Assembly (NCBI RefSeq): GCF_900100275.1
Contig: NZ_FNET01000001.1
Span: 930,001 to 994,000, forward strand
Direction of reading: 5' to 3'
Origin: Lentzea albidocapillata subsp. violacea
Lineage (GTDB): Bacteria > Actinomycetota > Actinomycetes > Mycobacteriales > Pseudonocardiaceae
Length of the DNA stretch: 64,000 nucleotides
A model generated the notes under the pieces. That model did not search any database. It saw nothing but the letters and a program-made list of their open reading frames with translations, and was not told where the DNA came from. This document shows positions 1-7,862 of this stretch, piece by piece. Position 1 is the stretch's first letter, and the number at the start of each line of letters is the position of its first letter. The translations under genes were made by a program, and so were the position numbers.

Positions 1-181
1 AGCTGCCGAGGAGGGCCTGGCTCGCGAAGACCGCTCCGGCGGCGAGCATGCTGACGCCGGCGGCGATCAGGATCGGCCTGCCGGTGCGGGCGGGCGGGCT
101 CATGCCCTCGGACAGGCGCCGGCGGGCCCGCATGCGGACGTCGTCGGGCATGGTGCGGTGCTCAGGCAGCTGGTCGATCAT
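1..181 (-). CDS. N-terminal part of a single-span membrane protein paired with an ECF sigma factor (partial)
   Basis: The gene runs off the left edge, so only its first 60 residues are visible. They are a charged cytoplasmic stretch of about 35 residues (RMRARRRLSEG) and then a hydrophobic segment (ILIAAGVSMLAAGAVFASQ) that looks like one membrane helix. Its ATG overlaps the stop codon of the sigma-factor gene in an ATGA, so the two are translationally coupled. Small membrane proteins placed directly after actinobacterial ECF sigma genes are often anti-sigma factors or conserved partners. No zinc-binding anti-sigma motif (HxxxCxxC) is seen in the visible part, so an anti-sigma role is inference only. 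Confidence 0.6.
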   Translation of the reverse strand, partial: MIDQLPEHRTMPDDVRMRARRRLSEGMSPPARTGRPILIAAGVSMLAAGAVFASQALLGS

Positions 182-756
182 CCGTTGTCCTCGGGGGTCA
201 GGTCGCGCAGCCGGGCGCGGGTGCGGGAGACGCGGGCGCGCACGCTCGACTCGGCGATACCGAGGAGCGCGGCGGCGTCGGCGGTGGACACGTCGCCGAG
301 CAGGCAGAGCTGGGCGATCTCGCGTTCGGAGGCGGGCAGCTTCACGATGGCGGCCACCACCTCGGCGAGCCTGCGCTGGGCGTCGGTGCGGGCGGCGACC
401 TCGTCGGCGTGGTCGCGTTCGTCCTGCGGGGTCAGCTTCGTGACCAGCCGCAACGCTCTGCGTGAGGCCCGCCATTCGGTGCGGGCGCGGTTCGCGGTCA
501 CCGTGTAGAGCCACGGCAGCGCCGAGTCGCGCACCAGCTGGGCGTCGCCGCGTTTGCGCCAGGCCGTCAGGAACGTCGCGGAGAGCAGGTCTTCGGCCTG
601 CGACCAGGACGCGGTCAGGCGGTAGGCGTAGTTCCAGACCGCTTCGGCGTGGCGTTCGAACAGCTCGGTGAACGCGGCGTGGTCGCCTTTCGCGATCTGT
701 TCCCAGAGGCGCGTGTCGGGCGGCCCGACGTTCGCGCGCTCGGTCGTCTCAGTCAT
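178..756 (-). CDS. ECF RNA polymerase sigma factor
   Basis: This 192-residue protein has the two-domain layout of an extracytoplasmic-function sigma factor. Region 2 (about residues 20-95) carries the core-binding and -10 recognition segment (AEDLLSATFLTAWRKR). Region 4 (about 130-185) carries the -35 helix-turn-helix (STADAAALLGIAESSVRARV). It would direct RNA polymerase to a specific set of promoters. A GTG lies one codon before the chosen ATG, but the GGAG ribosome-binding site is spaced better for the ATG. It is coupled by a 4-bp overlap to the membrane-protein gene downstream, which may control it. The regulon cannot be told from this window. Confidence 0.9.
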   Translation of the reverse strand: MTETTERANVGPPDTRLWEQIAKGDHAAFTELFERHAEAVWNYAYRLTASWSQAEDLLSATFLTAWRKRGDAQLVRDSALPWLYTVTANRARTEWRASRRALRLVTKLTPQDERDHADEVAARTDAQRRLAEVVAAIVKLPASEREIAQLCLLGDVSTADAAALLGIAESSVRARVSRTRARLRDLTPEDNG

Positions 757-841
757 CACACTCCGCCTGGGGCCGTCACCGGCCAGTGTGCTGCGTGACG
801 CGCGTCACCCGGCGGGGAGGGAGCCGCCCCTCATTCGAGGC

Positions 842-1108
842 GTGCATGGCGCCGATGGCAAGATCTTCGGCGTGCCGATCGAGCAGAAGCAGCCCGGCAA
901 TGTCGAGGCGGAGACCCAGGTGTTCGCGAAGATCACGATCCCGGAGCAGGACGCGGCGACGATCCCGGGCGTGTCCCCGGTGACGCCCGCACCCGCGGTG
1001 GCCACGCCACCAGCACCCGCGGCTACGGCCGCGGAGAGCAAGAGCAAGTCGCTGACCCGGCGGCTGGCCCGCCGGATCCTCGGCCCGACCTTGATGACGA
1101 AGAAATAG
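842..1108 (+). CDS. Small hypothetical protein with basic tail
   Basis: An 88-residue reading frame starts at GTG. The first half is ordinary soluble sequence (DGKIFGVPIEQKQPGNVEAE), followed by a Pro/Ala-rich linker and a basic end (SLTRRLARRILGPTLMTKK). I recognise no family. The residue mix is more protein-like than the overlapping frames on the other strand, and it fills the gap between two confident genes, but the ribosome-binding site (GAGG, very close to the GTG) is poor. Treat it as a possible small gene. Confidence 0.3.
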   Translation: MHGADGKIFGVPIEQKQPGNVEAETQVFAKITIPEQDAATIPGVSPVTPAPAVATPPAPAATAAESKSKSLTRRLARRILGPTLMTKK

Positions 1109-1313
1109 GCCCTGCGACAGCTATCGGTCCGGGACCTGCCCCAAGCCTCCGCAGACTCGGCAGGCGGACCGGTCCTCGTTGAGCCCAGAACCAAGGCAAC
1201 GGCTGCACTCCTTCACAGAAGAAAAGTGTCCGCTTCTACTCCAAGTGGCGGCATCCGCCAAGCAGGGACCCTCCCGGCAATAATGGGTGACCCCCATCGT
1301 TCACGCTCGGTGA

Positions 1314-1541
1314 TCAGGCCTGGGTGGACGGACCGGCCGGGATCTCGTTGGCGCGTGCGACATTGCCTGCGACGATGCCTCCGCTGTCCCCGTGCGGGAG
1401 CTTCCACCAGCCGGAGCATCCGCGCGGGCACGGGTGCGACATCTCGTGCAGCACAAGGCCTTCGGGACCGGGAACGGGTTGCTGCCACGACATGGTTCCG
1501 GACCCCGCGCACAGCAGGCAGGTGTCCTCTTCGCACTCCAC
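1314..1541 (-). CDS. Small cysteine-rich (zinc-ribbon-like) protein
   Basis: This 75-residue protein starts at GTG and has regularly placed cysteines: CLLCAGSG near the N-terminus and [11 protein letters not shown] about 25 residues later. CxxCxGxG and CPxGCxGW pairs resemble half-modules of the DnaJ-type zinc knuckle, so one zinc ion could be bound by four cysteines. The WW and GDSGG segments look structured and not random. No function is assigned. It lies opposite a stretch with no credible gene and diverges from the dehydrogenase to its right. Confidence 0.5.
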   Translation of the reverse strand: MECEEDTCLLCAGSGTMSWQQPVPGPEGLVLHEMSHPCPRGCSGWWKLPHGDSGGIVAGNVARANEIPAGPSTQA

Positions 1542-1601
1542 ACCTGTAAGTACTCCACACGGGACACTTCAGGCAATCGCTGGATCGAGGGGAGATCACC
1601 G

Positions 1602-2333
1602 ATGGCAGTCGCGGTCGTGACGGGAGCGGGTTCCGGGGTGGGGCGCGCGGCGGCGCGAACCCTGCTGGGGGCGGGGTTCCAGGTGGCGCTGGCGGGCCGG
1701 CGCGAGGACGCGTTGATCGAGACCGGAGAGGGCTTTCCCGACTCGGCTCTCGTGGTGCCGGCCGATGTGTCGCGTGAGGACTCGGTCGTCGCGTTGTTCG
1801 AGGCGGTCGTCGCGCGCTTCGGCCGTGTCGACGTGTTGTTCAACAACGCCGGTATGAACGTGCGCGCGACACCGATCGAGGAGTTCAGCCTCAGCGCGTG
1901 GGAGAAGGTCGTCGGGGTGAACCTGACGGGCGCCTTCTTGTGTGCCCGTGAGGCGTTCAAGGTGATGAAGACGCACGGCGGTGGCCGGATCATCAACAAC
2001 GGCTCGATCTCGGCGTCGGTGCCGCGCCCGCACGCGGTGGCGTACAACGCGACCAAGCACGCGATGACGGGGCTGACCAAGTCGTTGTCGCTGGAGGGCC
2101 GCGCGTTCGGCATCGCGTGCGGACAGATCGACATCGGCAACGCCGCGACGGAGATGACCGAGCGGATGGGCGCGGGCGTGCTGCAGGCGAACTTCGAGGT
2201 CGAGCCGGAGCCGACGTTCGACGTGCGGCACGTGGCCGACGCCGTGCTGTACCAGGCTCAGTTGCCGTTGAACGCCAACGTGCAGTTCATGACCGTGATG
2301 GCGACGACGATGCCTTACATCGGGAGGGGTTGA
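1602..2333 (+). CDS. Short-chain dehydrogenase/reductase
   Basis: A 243-residue classical SDR that oxidises or reduces an alcohol/carbonyl substrate with NAD(P)(H). The glycine-rich cofactor motif TGAGSGVG is at residues 7-14, NNAG at 81-84, the catalytic Ser near 135-137 (NGSIS), and YNATK supplies Tyr148 and Lys152. Length is normal for the family. The ATG follows a good ribosome-binding site (GAGGGGAG); longer upstream in-frame extensions lack SDR features. Substrate is unknown. Its last 19 bp overlap the end of the convergent DUF2087 gene. Confidence 0.9.
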   Translation: MAVAVVTGAGSGVGRAAARTLLGAGFQVALAGRREDALIETGEGFPDSALVVPADVSREDSVVALFEAVVARFGRVDVLFNNAGMNVRATPIEEFSLSAWEKVVGVNLTGAFLCAREAFKVMKTHGGGRIINNGSISASVPRPHAVAYNATKHAMTGLTKSLSLEGRAFGIACGQIDIGNAATEMTERMGAGVLQANFEVEPEPTFDVRHVADAVLYQAQLPLNANVQFMTVMATTMPYIGRG

Positions 2334-2818
2334 GCTTGGTACAGGCCGCCGCCGCGTTCGAGCAGACCGAGGTCGACGAGGTAGCGGCGGATGGTGACGT
2401 GGTCGACCTCTCCCCCGTCGCACCACGCCACGAGCCGCTCGTTGATCTCCTTCTCCTCGTAGTAGGTCTGCGCGGTGAAGGCGTGCGCGGCGACGTGTTC
2501 GAGGATCTTGCGGCGGCGGTCGTGCGCGACCGGCAGTGAGATGAGCTTGTCGCCCCGGATGAACGGCGCGAGCCCGTCCGCGGGCATCGCCTCGGTGAGC
2601 GTCGCCGCGAGTGGTTTGAGATCGGCGGGCCGGGCCGGTTCCCCTTCGACCAGCCCGGCCTCGCGGAGCTTGCTCAGCGCGGTGCCGGCGTCCTTGACCT
2701 TCAGCCCGGACGCGGCGGCGATGTCGGCCAGGGTGCCCGCGCCGAGGACGACGGCGGAGAAGGCGCGCAGCCTCGCGGGTTCGGCCAAGGCGCGCACGAC
2801 GGATTCCGGAGTGGTCAT
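2315..2818 (-). CDS. DUF2087 protein with N-terminal helix-turn-helix
   Basis: This 167-residue protein combines an ArsR-like helix-turn-helix at about residues 1-65 ([20 protein letters not shown]) with a C-terminal DUF2087 domain ([43 protein letters not shown]). DUF2087 proteins are small predicted regulators whose ligand is not established. I start at the internal ATG because a -10-like TTAGGTT sits just upstream, which suggests an almost leaderless message; a GTG nine codons earlier is the alternative. It converges on and overlaps the SDR gene. Confidence 0.75.
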   Translation of the reverse strand: MTTPESVVRALAEPARLRAFSAVVLGAGTLADIAAASGLKVKDAGTALSKLREAGLVEGEPARPADLKPLAATLTEAMPADGLAPFIRGDKLISLPVAHDRRRKILEHVAAHAFTAQTYYEEKEINERLVAWCDGGEVDHVTIRRYLVDLGLLERGGGLYQAQPLPM

Positions 2819-2883
2819 GTCTGCGAACCTAACGCCGAAGTCCACCCGTTTTCAGCGAGCGGCGGACCCCTGCCACTCCTCGC

Positions 2884-3372
2884 TCATCGGCCCACCATGC
2901 CTTCGGCCATGACGTCGCCGAGGTAGCCCTCGAAGTCCGGCGTGTCCGGTTCCAGCACGTGCCGCACCCACGCCGTGCGTTCGTGGGCGAGCGGCGGAAG
3001 CTCCCAGACGCAGCCGATGAGGTCCTTCGGGATGACGGTGAAGCGCGTGAGGTCCGGGTCGGTCGAGCCGAGGAACGGCTGGTCGCCGGACACGGCGGTG
3101 CGGCAGTGCAGGACGTTGTCCCAGACCCAGTTGTAGGCGTTGAGGTACATGCCCGCCGCGCTGCGGTGCAGGACCGTCACGGTCGCGGGCGGGGTCGGGT
3201 CCTCGAAGTCCGGGTAGATCTTCGGCAGGAACGCGTAGGCGGCGTCGCGGATGTCGTCGGTGATCTCCAGCCCCGGCGTGACCACCTCGTAGCGCTTGAC
3301 GTGCCTGCCGGCGACGACCAGCGGTTCCTTGACCGCCAGCTCCTTCTCGTAGAAAGCCATGGGGTCGAACAT
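2884..3372 (-). CDS. Conserved hypothetical protein, divergent from a WYL regulator
   Basis: A 162-residue soluble protein with no signal peptide or membrane helix. It is rich in Trp, Tyr and Pro (YNWVWDNVLHCRTAV, CVWELPPLAHERTAWVRHV). I do not recognise the family. It is divergently transcribed from a WYL-type repressor with a perfect inverted repeat in the 38-bp gap, so it is most likely that regulator's target. A second ATG four codons in is a possible alternative start. Confidence 0.7.
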   Translation of the reverse strand: MFDPMAFYEKELAVKEPLVVAGRHVKRYEVVTPGLEITDDIRDAAYAFLPKIYPDFEDPTPPATVTVLHRSAAGMYLNAYNWVWDNVLHCRTAVSGDQPFLGSTDPDLTRFTVIPKDLIGCVWELPPLAHERTAWVRHVLEPDTPDFEGYLGDVMAEGMVGR

Positions 3373-3383
3373 ATGAACTAACC

Positions 3384-3400
3384 CTGACAGGGTGTGTCAG
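3384..3400. promoter_or_regulatory. Inverted-repeat operator between WYL regulator and target
   Basis: CTGACA and TGTCAG form a perfect 6-bp inverted repeat around a 5-bp spacer, exactly between two divergent starts at 3372 (minus) and 3411 (plus). The position fits autoregulation by the adjacent WYL protein and control of the divergent gene. Confidence 0.6.
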
Positions 3401-3410
3401 TGTATGGCGC

Positions 3411-4376
3411 GTGCGCGCGAGTCGATTGGTGTCGTTGTTGCTCCTGCTGCAGAGCAAGGGGCGGATGACGGCGCAGGCGCTGGCCGACGAGCTGGAGGTG
3501 TCGGTCCGCACGATCTACCGGGACGTGGAGTCGCTGCACGCCGCCGGGGTGCCGCTGTACGGCGACGCGGGCCCGTCCGGCGGCTACCAGCTGCTCGACG
3601 GCTACCGCACCCGGTTGACCGGTCTGACCGAGCAGGAGGCGGAGTCGCTGTTCCTGGCCGGCCTGCCGGGGCCGGCGGCGGAGCTGGGCCTCGGGGACGC
3701 CGTCGCGGCGACGCAGCTCAAGCTGATGGCGGCGCTGCCGTCGCCGATGCGCGACCGGGCCTCGCGGATGGCCAAGCGGTTCCACCTCGACGCCCCCGCC
3801 TGGTACTACGACCCGGAGCGTTCGCCGTTCCTGGGGCTCGTGGCCGACGCGGTGTGGCGGGAGCGGCTGCTGGAGGTCAGCTACCGGCGGTGGCGCGCGC
3901 CCGAGGACGTGACGCGCGTGCTGCGGCCGCTGGGACTCGTGCTCAAGGCCGGGCGCTGGTATTTGGTCGCGCAGGGGGCCACGCGGATCTCCACGTACCG
4001 GGTGTCGCAGATCCAGTCGGCCACCGTGTCGGAGGAGTCGTTCTCGCGGCCGGAGGGGTTCGACCTCGCGGCGCACTGGGCGGCGTCGCTGGAGGACTTC
4101 CAGGCGCGGCAGTACACGGGTTCGGCGGTGATCAGGCTCTCGCCCGCCGGCTGGGAGGCGTTCGGGTCGCACGTGCTGCCGGTCGTGGCGCGGGCGGCGG
4201 AGGAGTCCGTTGTGGACGACGACGGTTTCTTCGTGGCGACGATCCCGATCGAGTCGGTCGCGCACGCGACCGGGATGCTGCTGCGGCTGGGCGGCGAGGT
4301 CGAGGTGCTGGAGCCCGAGGAGCTGCGGAAGCAGATCGCGGCCTCGGTGCGCCGGCTGGCGTCGATTTACCTGTGA
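3411..4376 (+). CDS. WYL-domain transcriptional regulator (YafY type)
   Basis: A 321-residue DNA-binding regulator. The N-terminal helix-turn-helix spans about residues 3-60 (MTAQALADELEVSVRTIYRDVESLHAAGVP reads as HTH_11, written here only as positions 19-48). The WYL ligand-sensing domain spans about 140-215 and contains GRWYLVAQG. A C-terminal WCX-like region follows. Such proteins sense small ligands or nucleic acid and usually act on a neighbouring divergent gene; the operator-like repeat at 3384-3400 fits. The GTG start leaves a very short leader. Confidence 0.88.
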   Translation: MRASRLVSLLLLLQSKGRMTAQALADELEVSVRTIYRDVESLHAAGVPLYGDAGPSGGYQLLDGYRTRLTGLTEQEAESLFLAGLPGPAAELGLGDAVAATQLKLMAALPSPMRDRASRMAKRFHLDAPAWYYDPERSPFLGLVADAVWRERLLEVSYRRWRAPEDVTRVLRPLGLVLKAGRWYLVAQGATRISTYRVSQIQSATVSEESFSRPEGFDLAAHWAASLEDFQARQYTGSAVIRLSPAGWEAFGSHVLPVVARAAEESVVDDDGFFVATIPIESVAHATGMLLRLGGEVEVLEPEELRKQIAASVRRLASIYL

Positions 4377-4392
4377 ACTGGGATTCACGCGG

Positions 4393-5628
4393 TTACTTCT
4401 GTGAGCGTCGAAGCCGGGTGGCAGCGGCTACGACCGGGCTGAGCGCGGCGGTGGCCACGGCGCCGAGGGTGGTGTCGGTGGCCAGGATCAGCCGGACGGT
4501 CTTCATGGCCGCGGTGAGGACCTCACCGCCACGCTGACGCAGCTGTGCTTCGTAGCGGCCGATCGCGTCGGTGATGGCCGTGGTGCCGTCGAGCTGGGCG
4601 AGCAGGTCGGCGGCGTCCTGGATGGCCGCGCCGGCGCCCATGCCCGCGGTGGGTGGTGTGGCGTGCACGGCGTCACCGAGCGCGGTGATGCGGCCCGCGG
4701 CCCAGGGTGTGAGGTCGGCGGCGCGGGTCGACGCGGCGTTGAACCGGAACGCGGCGACGCTGCCGGGATCGGTGCGCGCGATGACCTCCAGCGTGTGGCC
4801 GGCCCACCGGTGCTCTCGGAACCGGTCGAGCAGAGCGGTGCGCAGCGCGGTGCCGTGCAGGTCCCGCAGGAAGTCGGTCCGGGCGGATTCGGGGAACATC
4901 GCTCCCCAGATGTAGGTCGGGCCGGTGGTGATCGACGTGCTCAGCTCGGGGGCGTCGAGCGCGGCGTTGCCGACCGGGTCGAGGAACCCGACGTAGAGCG
5001 CGGCGCCCCGCGGGCCGATCGCCATGGACGAGCGTGTTCCGAGCCGGTGCCGCTCGGCGGCGGTGAGGCCGGCCCGCGGGGTGCGGCCGGAGAATCCGAT
5101 GATGCCGGCCGGGTGGCTGGTCGGGCCTGCCGCCAGGTAGCGCGCCACGACCGAGTGGGTTCCGTCGGCGCCGACCACCAGGTCCGCGGTGACCGAAGTG
5201 CCGTCGGCGAACATGACCCGCGGCATGCCGTGTTCGTCGACGGCGATACCCGACACGGCCCGCCCGAGGTGGAGGTCCTCGCCGGCGGCCTCCGCCAGCA
5301 GCGTGCGCAGGGTGATGCGGTCGACGTCGATGCTCGCGCTGCCGGACAGGTCCGGGCCGTGTCCGAGCACGCGGCCGCGGTAGTCCCAGAACATGTCACG
5401 GTCCCGCAGGCGCAGCGCCGAGCTCGAAGCCAGCAGCCGACGCATGATCTCCGGTGCCACCAGCCGCCGCAGCGCCGACTGGGCTCGCTCGTCGAGGGTG
5501 ATGTGGTAGCCGCCGGTCGCGGCGACGTCGGTGTCGCGGTCGAACACCGTCACCTCATGGCCGCTGCGGCGCGCTCCCGCTGCCAGAGCGAGTCCGCCGA
5601 TCCCTCCACCTACCACGACAACGCGCAT
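4393..5628 (-). CDS. FAD-dependent monooxygenase
   Basis: A 411-residue class A flavoprotein monooxygenase that would hydroxylate an organic substrate using FAD, NAD(P)H and O2. The dinucleotide-binding motif GGGIGGLALA is at the N-terminus, the middle motif is DLVVGADGTHS, and the FAD ribityl motif is GRITALGDAVHATPPTAGMG. Downstream come the substrate domain and C-terminal helices. I start at MRVVVVGGG because the 28 upstream residues are Pro/Ser-rich and cross the operator region. It is divergent from a second WYL regulator, which probably controls it. Substrate is unknown. Confidence 0.87.
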   Translation of the reverse strand: MRVVVVGGGIGGLALAAGARRSGHEVTVFDRDTDVAATGGYHITLDERAQSALRRLVAPEIMRRLLASSSALRLRDRDMFWDYRGRVLGHGPDLSGSASIDVDRITLRTLLAEAAGEDLHLGRAVSGIAVDEHGMPRVMFADGTSVTADLVVGADGTHSVVARYLAAGPTSHPAGIIGFSGRTPRAGLTAAERHRLGTRSSMAIGPRGAALYVGFLDPVGNAALDAPELSTSITTGPTYIWGAMFPESARTDFLRDLHGTALRTALLDRFREHRWAGHTLEVIARTDPGSVAAFRFNAASTRAADLTPWAAGRITALGDAVHATPPTAGMGAGAAIQDAADLLAQLDGTTAITDAIGRYEAQLRQRGGEVLTAAMKTVRLILATDTTLGAVATAALSPVVAAATRLRRSQK

Positions 5629-5669
5629 GCTCAACTGCCTTTCCGTCACCTTTGCTGGTGACGCAGACG

Positions 5670-5712
5670 GTGCCAGCGGTAGTGGACACGGGATGGCCAG
5701 TACCGCTGGCAC
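5670..5712. promoter_or_regulatory. Long inverted-repeat operator (12-bp arms)
   Basis: GTGCCAGCGGTA at 5670-5681 and TACCGCTGGCAC at 5701-5712 are exact reverse complements separated by 19 bp. They fill the gap between the divergent monooxygenase (start 5628) and WYL regulator (start 5722). Wide, well separated arms suit two dimers on two turns of DNA. Confidence 0.7.
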
Positions 5713-5721
5713 GATGAGGCA

Positions 5722-6795
5722 ATGGCGAGTACGTCACACCGGGCGCTGCAACTGCTGTCCCTGCTCGGCTCGCGCCGGACGTGGCGGCTGCGGGATCTCG
5801 CCGCCCGCCTCACAGTCAGCGAACGCACCGTGCGACGCGACCTGGACACCTTGCGCGAACTCGGCTACCCGGTCCTGACCGTCCGCGGCCCCGACGGCGG
5901 TTACCGGCTCGGCACCGGACACGCCCTGCCACCCCTGCTGTTCGACCACGACCAGGCACTCGCGATCGCCATCGCGCTGCAGACCGCACCCAGCTCGGTG
6001 TTCGGCCTGCAGGACGACACCGCCAGAGCCCTGGCCACCGTGCAGCAAGCCATGCCCGACACGCTCCGCGCCGCCATGGAATCCCTGCGCCTGACCAGGC
6101 TGCGCAACTACTGGGAGTTCCCCGCGCCCCCGATCGACCCCGCCGCGCTCACCACCGTCGGCGCCGCCGTGCGCCTGCGCCGAGTTCTCGTCACCGAGGT
6201 CCTGCGCCCGGACGGGACGCGCGCCGCCCCCGGCGAGGCGGACTTCGCGGCAGCTCGCCGGCTCGAGCCCCACCATCTCGTGGTGTGGGCGGGCCGGTGG
6301 TACCTCGTCGCCTACGACCTCGAGGACCGGCACTGGCGCGTACTTCGGGTGGACCGGCTGCACCCGCAGCACACCACCCGCGCCTTCGCACCCCGCGAAC
6401 CCCCTGGTGACGACCTCGCGCACTTCGTCATGAGCAGCCACGACCGCGGCGACACCCTCGCGGCCTGGCCGTGCACCGGCAGCGCCCGCCTCGACCTGCC
6501 CGCGCACGTCGTGGCCCGCTGGGCACCCGGCGGCTCTGTCGTCGAACACCTCGACGCCGGCCACTGCCGCCTCACCCTCGGCGCCTGGTCCTGGGCCGGG
6601 ATCGCCGGAATCCTCGCCACCTTCGACACCGGCCTCACCGACCTGCAGCCACCGGAACTCCTGCGGGCCTGCCGTCACATCGCTCGTCGCTATGCCGGCA
6701 TCCGAACCCACCGGCTCAACGCTGACGAGCCAACTCGCGGTCGTGCGCGCGCCGCAACACCAACTGCGCGACCAACGCCCCCACCAGGGCCATGA
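5722..6795 (+). CDS. WYL-domain transcriptional regulator (YafY type)
   Basis: A 357-residue regulator with an N-terminal HTH (LRDLAARLTVSERTVRRDL at about 23-41) and a WYL domain containing GRWYLVAYDLEDRHW near residue 195. The ATG has a GAGG ribosome-binding site 3 bp upstream. It is divergent from the FAD monooxygenase across a 12+12 bp inverted repeat. The last 27 or so residues (a Pro/Arg/Thr-rich tail) are encoded in sequence that is also the 3' end of the convergent yjdF-like gene, an 80-bp antisense overlap; that tail is probably not functional. Confidence 0.88.
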   Translation: MASTSHRALQLLSLLGSRRTWRLRDLAARLTVSERTVRRDLDTLRELGYPVLTVRGPDGGYRLGTGHALPPLLFDHDQALAIAIALQTAPSSVFGLQDDTARALATVQQAMPDTLRAAMESLRLTRLRNYWEFPAPPIDPAALTTVGAAVRLRRVLVTEVLRPDGTRAAPGEADFAAARRLEPHHLVVWAGRWYLVAYDLEDRHWRVLRVDRLHPQHTTRAFAPREPPGDDLAHFVMSSHDRGDTLAAWPCTGSARLDLPAHVVARWAPGGSVVEHLDAGHCRLTLGAWSWAGIAGILATFDTGLTDLQPPELLRACRHIARRYAGIRTHRLNADEPTRGRARAATPTARPTPPPGP

Positions 6796-7333
6796 ACATG
6801 TCCCACTGCGTGTCCCACACATCGCCCTGGGTGCCGAGGAACTCGTCCGCGCCCGAGCCGGCGACCACGGCCGCCAGCCACTCGCCCAGTTCGTAGGTCG
6901 CGCTGAAGGCCAGGCACACGCAGACGACGAGGAAGAACAGCCACCCACCGGGCCGCAGCGGTGTCCGGCGCAGCAGGATCTCGCGGGCGAGCACGGCGGG
7001 CACGAACCCCTGCACGAAGTGGGCGAACCGGTCGTAGTGGTTGCGCGCGAGGTCGAACCAGTCCTGCACCCAGAACCCGGCCGGCACGCGCGCGTAGGTG
7101 TAGTGGCCGCCCAGGATGAGCACCAGTGCGTGCAGGAAGATCAGCCGGTACAGCAGCGGGGTCAGTGGGAACCGCCGGTACGTCGCCACCAGCAGCGCCC
7201 CGGCGAGGACGACGGGGGCCACTTCGAGGTACCAGGTGGCCCGGTCGTGGGGGCTGATGCCCGACGCGACCAGGGCCATGGCCGTCAGTCCCAGCAGGAT
7301 CAGCGGGTCGAGAAGGCGTTTGTCATAGCTCAC
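6716..7333 (-). CDS. YjdF-like DUF2238 inner-membrane protein
   Basis: A 205-residue polytopic membrane protein with about six hydrophobic spans (for example LILLGLTAMALVASGI and WLFFLVVCVCLAFS). DUF2238 hallmarks are RNHYDRFAHFVQGFVPA and SATYELGEWLAA, followed by DVWDTQWDMFMALVGA. This is the family of E. coli YjdF; biochemical role is not established. It overlaps the acetyltransferase gene upstream by 11 bp, so it is the last gene of the leftward run that begins with the SNF2 helicase. Confidence 0.85.
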   Translation of the reverse strand: MSYDKRLLDPLILLGLTAMALVASGISPHDRATWYLEVAPVVLAGALLVATYRRFPLTPLLYRLIFLHALVLILGGHYTYARVPAGFWVQDWFDLARNHYDRFAHFVQGFVPAVLAREILLRRTPLRPGGWLFFLVVCVCLAFSATYELGEWLAAVVAGSGADEFLGTQGDVWDTQWDMFMALVGALVAQLVLRRAHDRELARQR

Positions 7334-7862
7334 GGATCACCTTGCAGGGATTGCCGACGGCCAGGACGCGCGGCGGGATGTCGCGCGTGACGACGCTACC
7401 GGCTCCGATGACCGAGTTGTCGCCAATGGTGACGCCGGCGCAGACGATGACGCCGCCGCCGAGCCACACGTTGTCTCCGATGGTAATGGGGGCGGCGGAC
7501 TCGTAGCGCCGGCGGCGGGCCTCGTGGTCCTCGATGGGGTGCAGGGCGGTGAGCAGTTGCGCTCGGGGGCCGATGGAGACGTCGTCGCCGATGGTGATGG
7601 TGGCGCAGTCCATGAGGATGGCGTCGTAGTTGAGGAAGCTGTTGGCGCCCATGTGGATCTGGTAGCCGTAGTCGCACTGGAACCGCGGCATGACCCACGA
7701 GCCCTCGCCGAGTGAGCCGAAGAGCTTTGCGATGACGTCGCCGGAGCGGGTGGCGTTGAACTCGTCCACGAGCCGCTGGGCAGTTTGGCGTTCGGCGGCG
7801 AGTTCGGGGTCGGAGTCCTGGTAGAGCTCGCCGGCCATCATCTTCTGCTTCTCGGTGATCAC
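7323..7862 (-). CDS. Sugar O-acetyltransferase (maltose/galactoside acetyltransferase family)
   Basis: A 179-residue left-handed beta-helix acetyltransferase that uses acetyl-CoA to acetylate a sugar hydroxyl. The N-terminus has the family signature EKQKMMAGELY, the hexapeptide repeats run from about residue 65, the catalytic histidine lies in TALHP, and the end VGNPCKVIREL is typical. The GTG start overlaps the stop of the SWIM gene (GTGA), indicating translational coupling. Its presence in an operon with a helicase and SWIM protein has no obvious biochemical logic. Confidence 0.9.
   Translation of the reverse strand: MITEKQKMMAGELYQDSDPELAAERQTAQRLVDEFNATRSGDVIAKLFGSLGEGSWVMPRFQCDYGYQIHMGANSFLNYDAILMDCATITIGDDVSIGPRAQLLTALHPIEDHEARRRRYESAAPITIGDNVWLGGGVIVCAGVTIGDNSVIGAGSVVTRDIPPRVLAVGNPCKVIREL

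Noticed and set aside
1112..1195. Terminator hairpin after the small ORF at 842-1108
   Set aside because: GGTCCG...CGGACC arms are far apart and imperfect; not strong enough to list.
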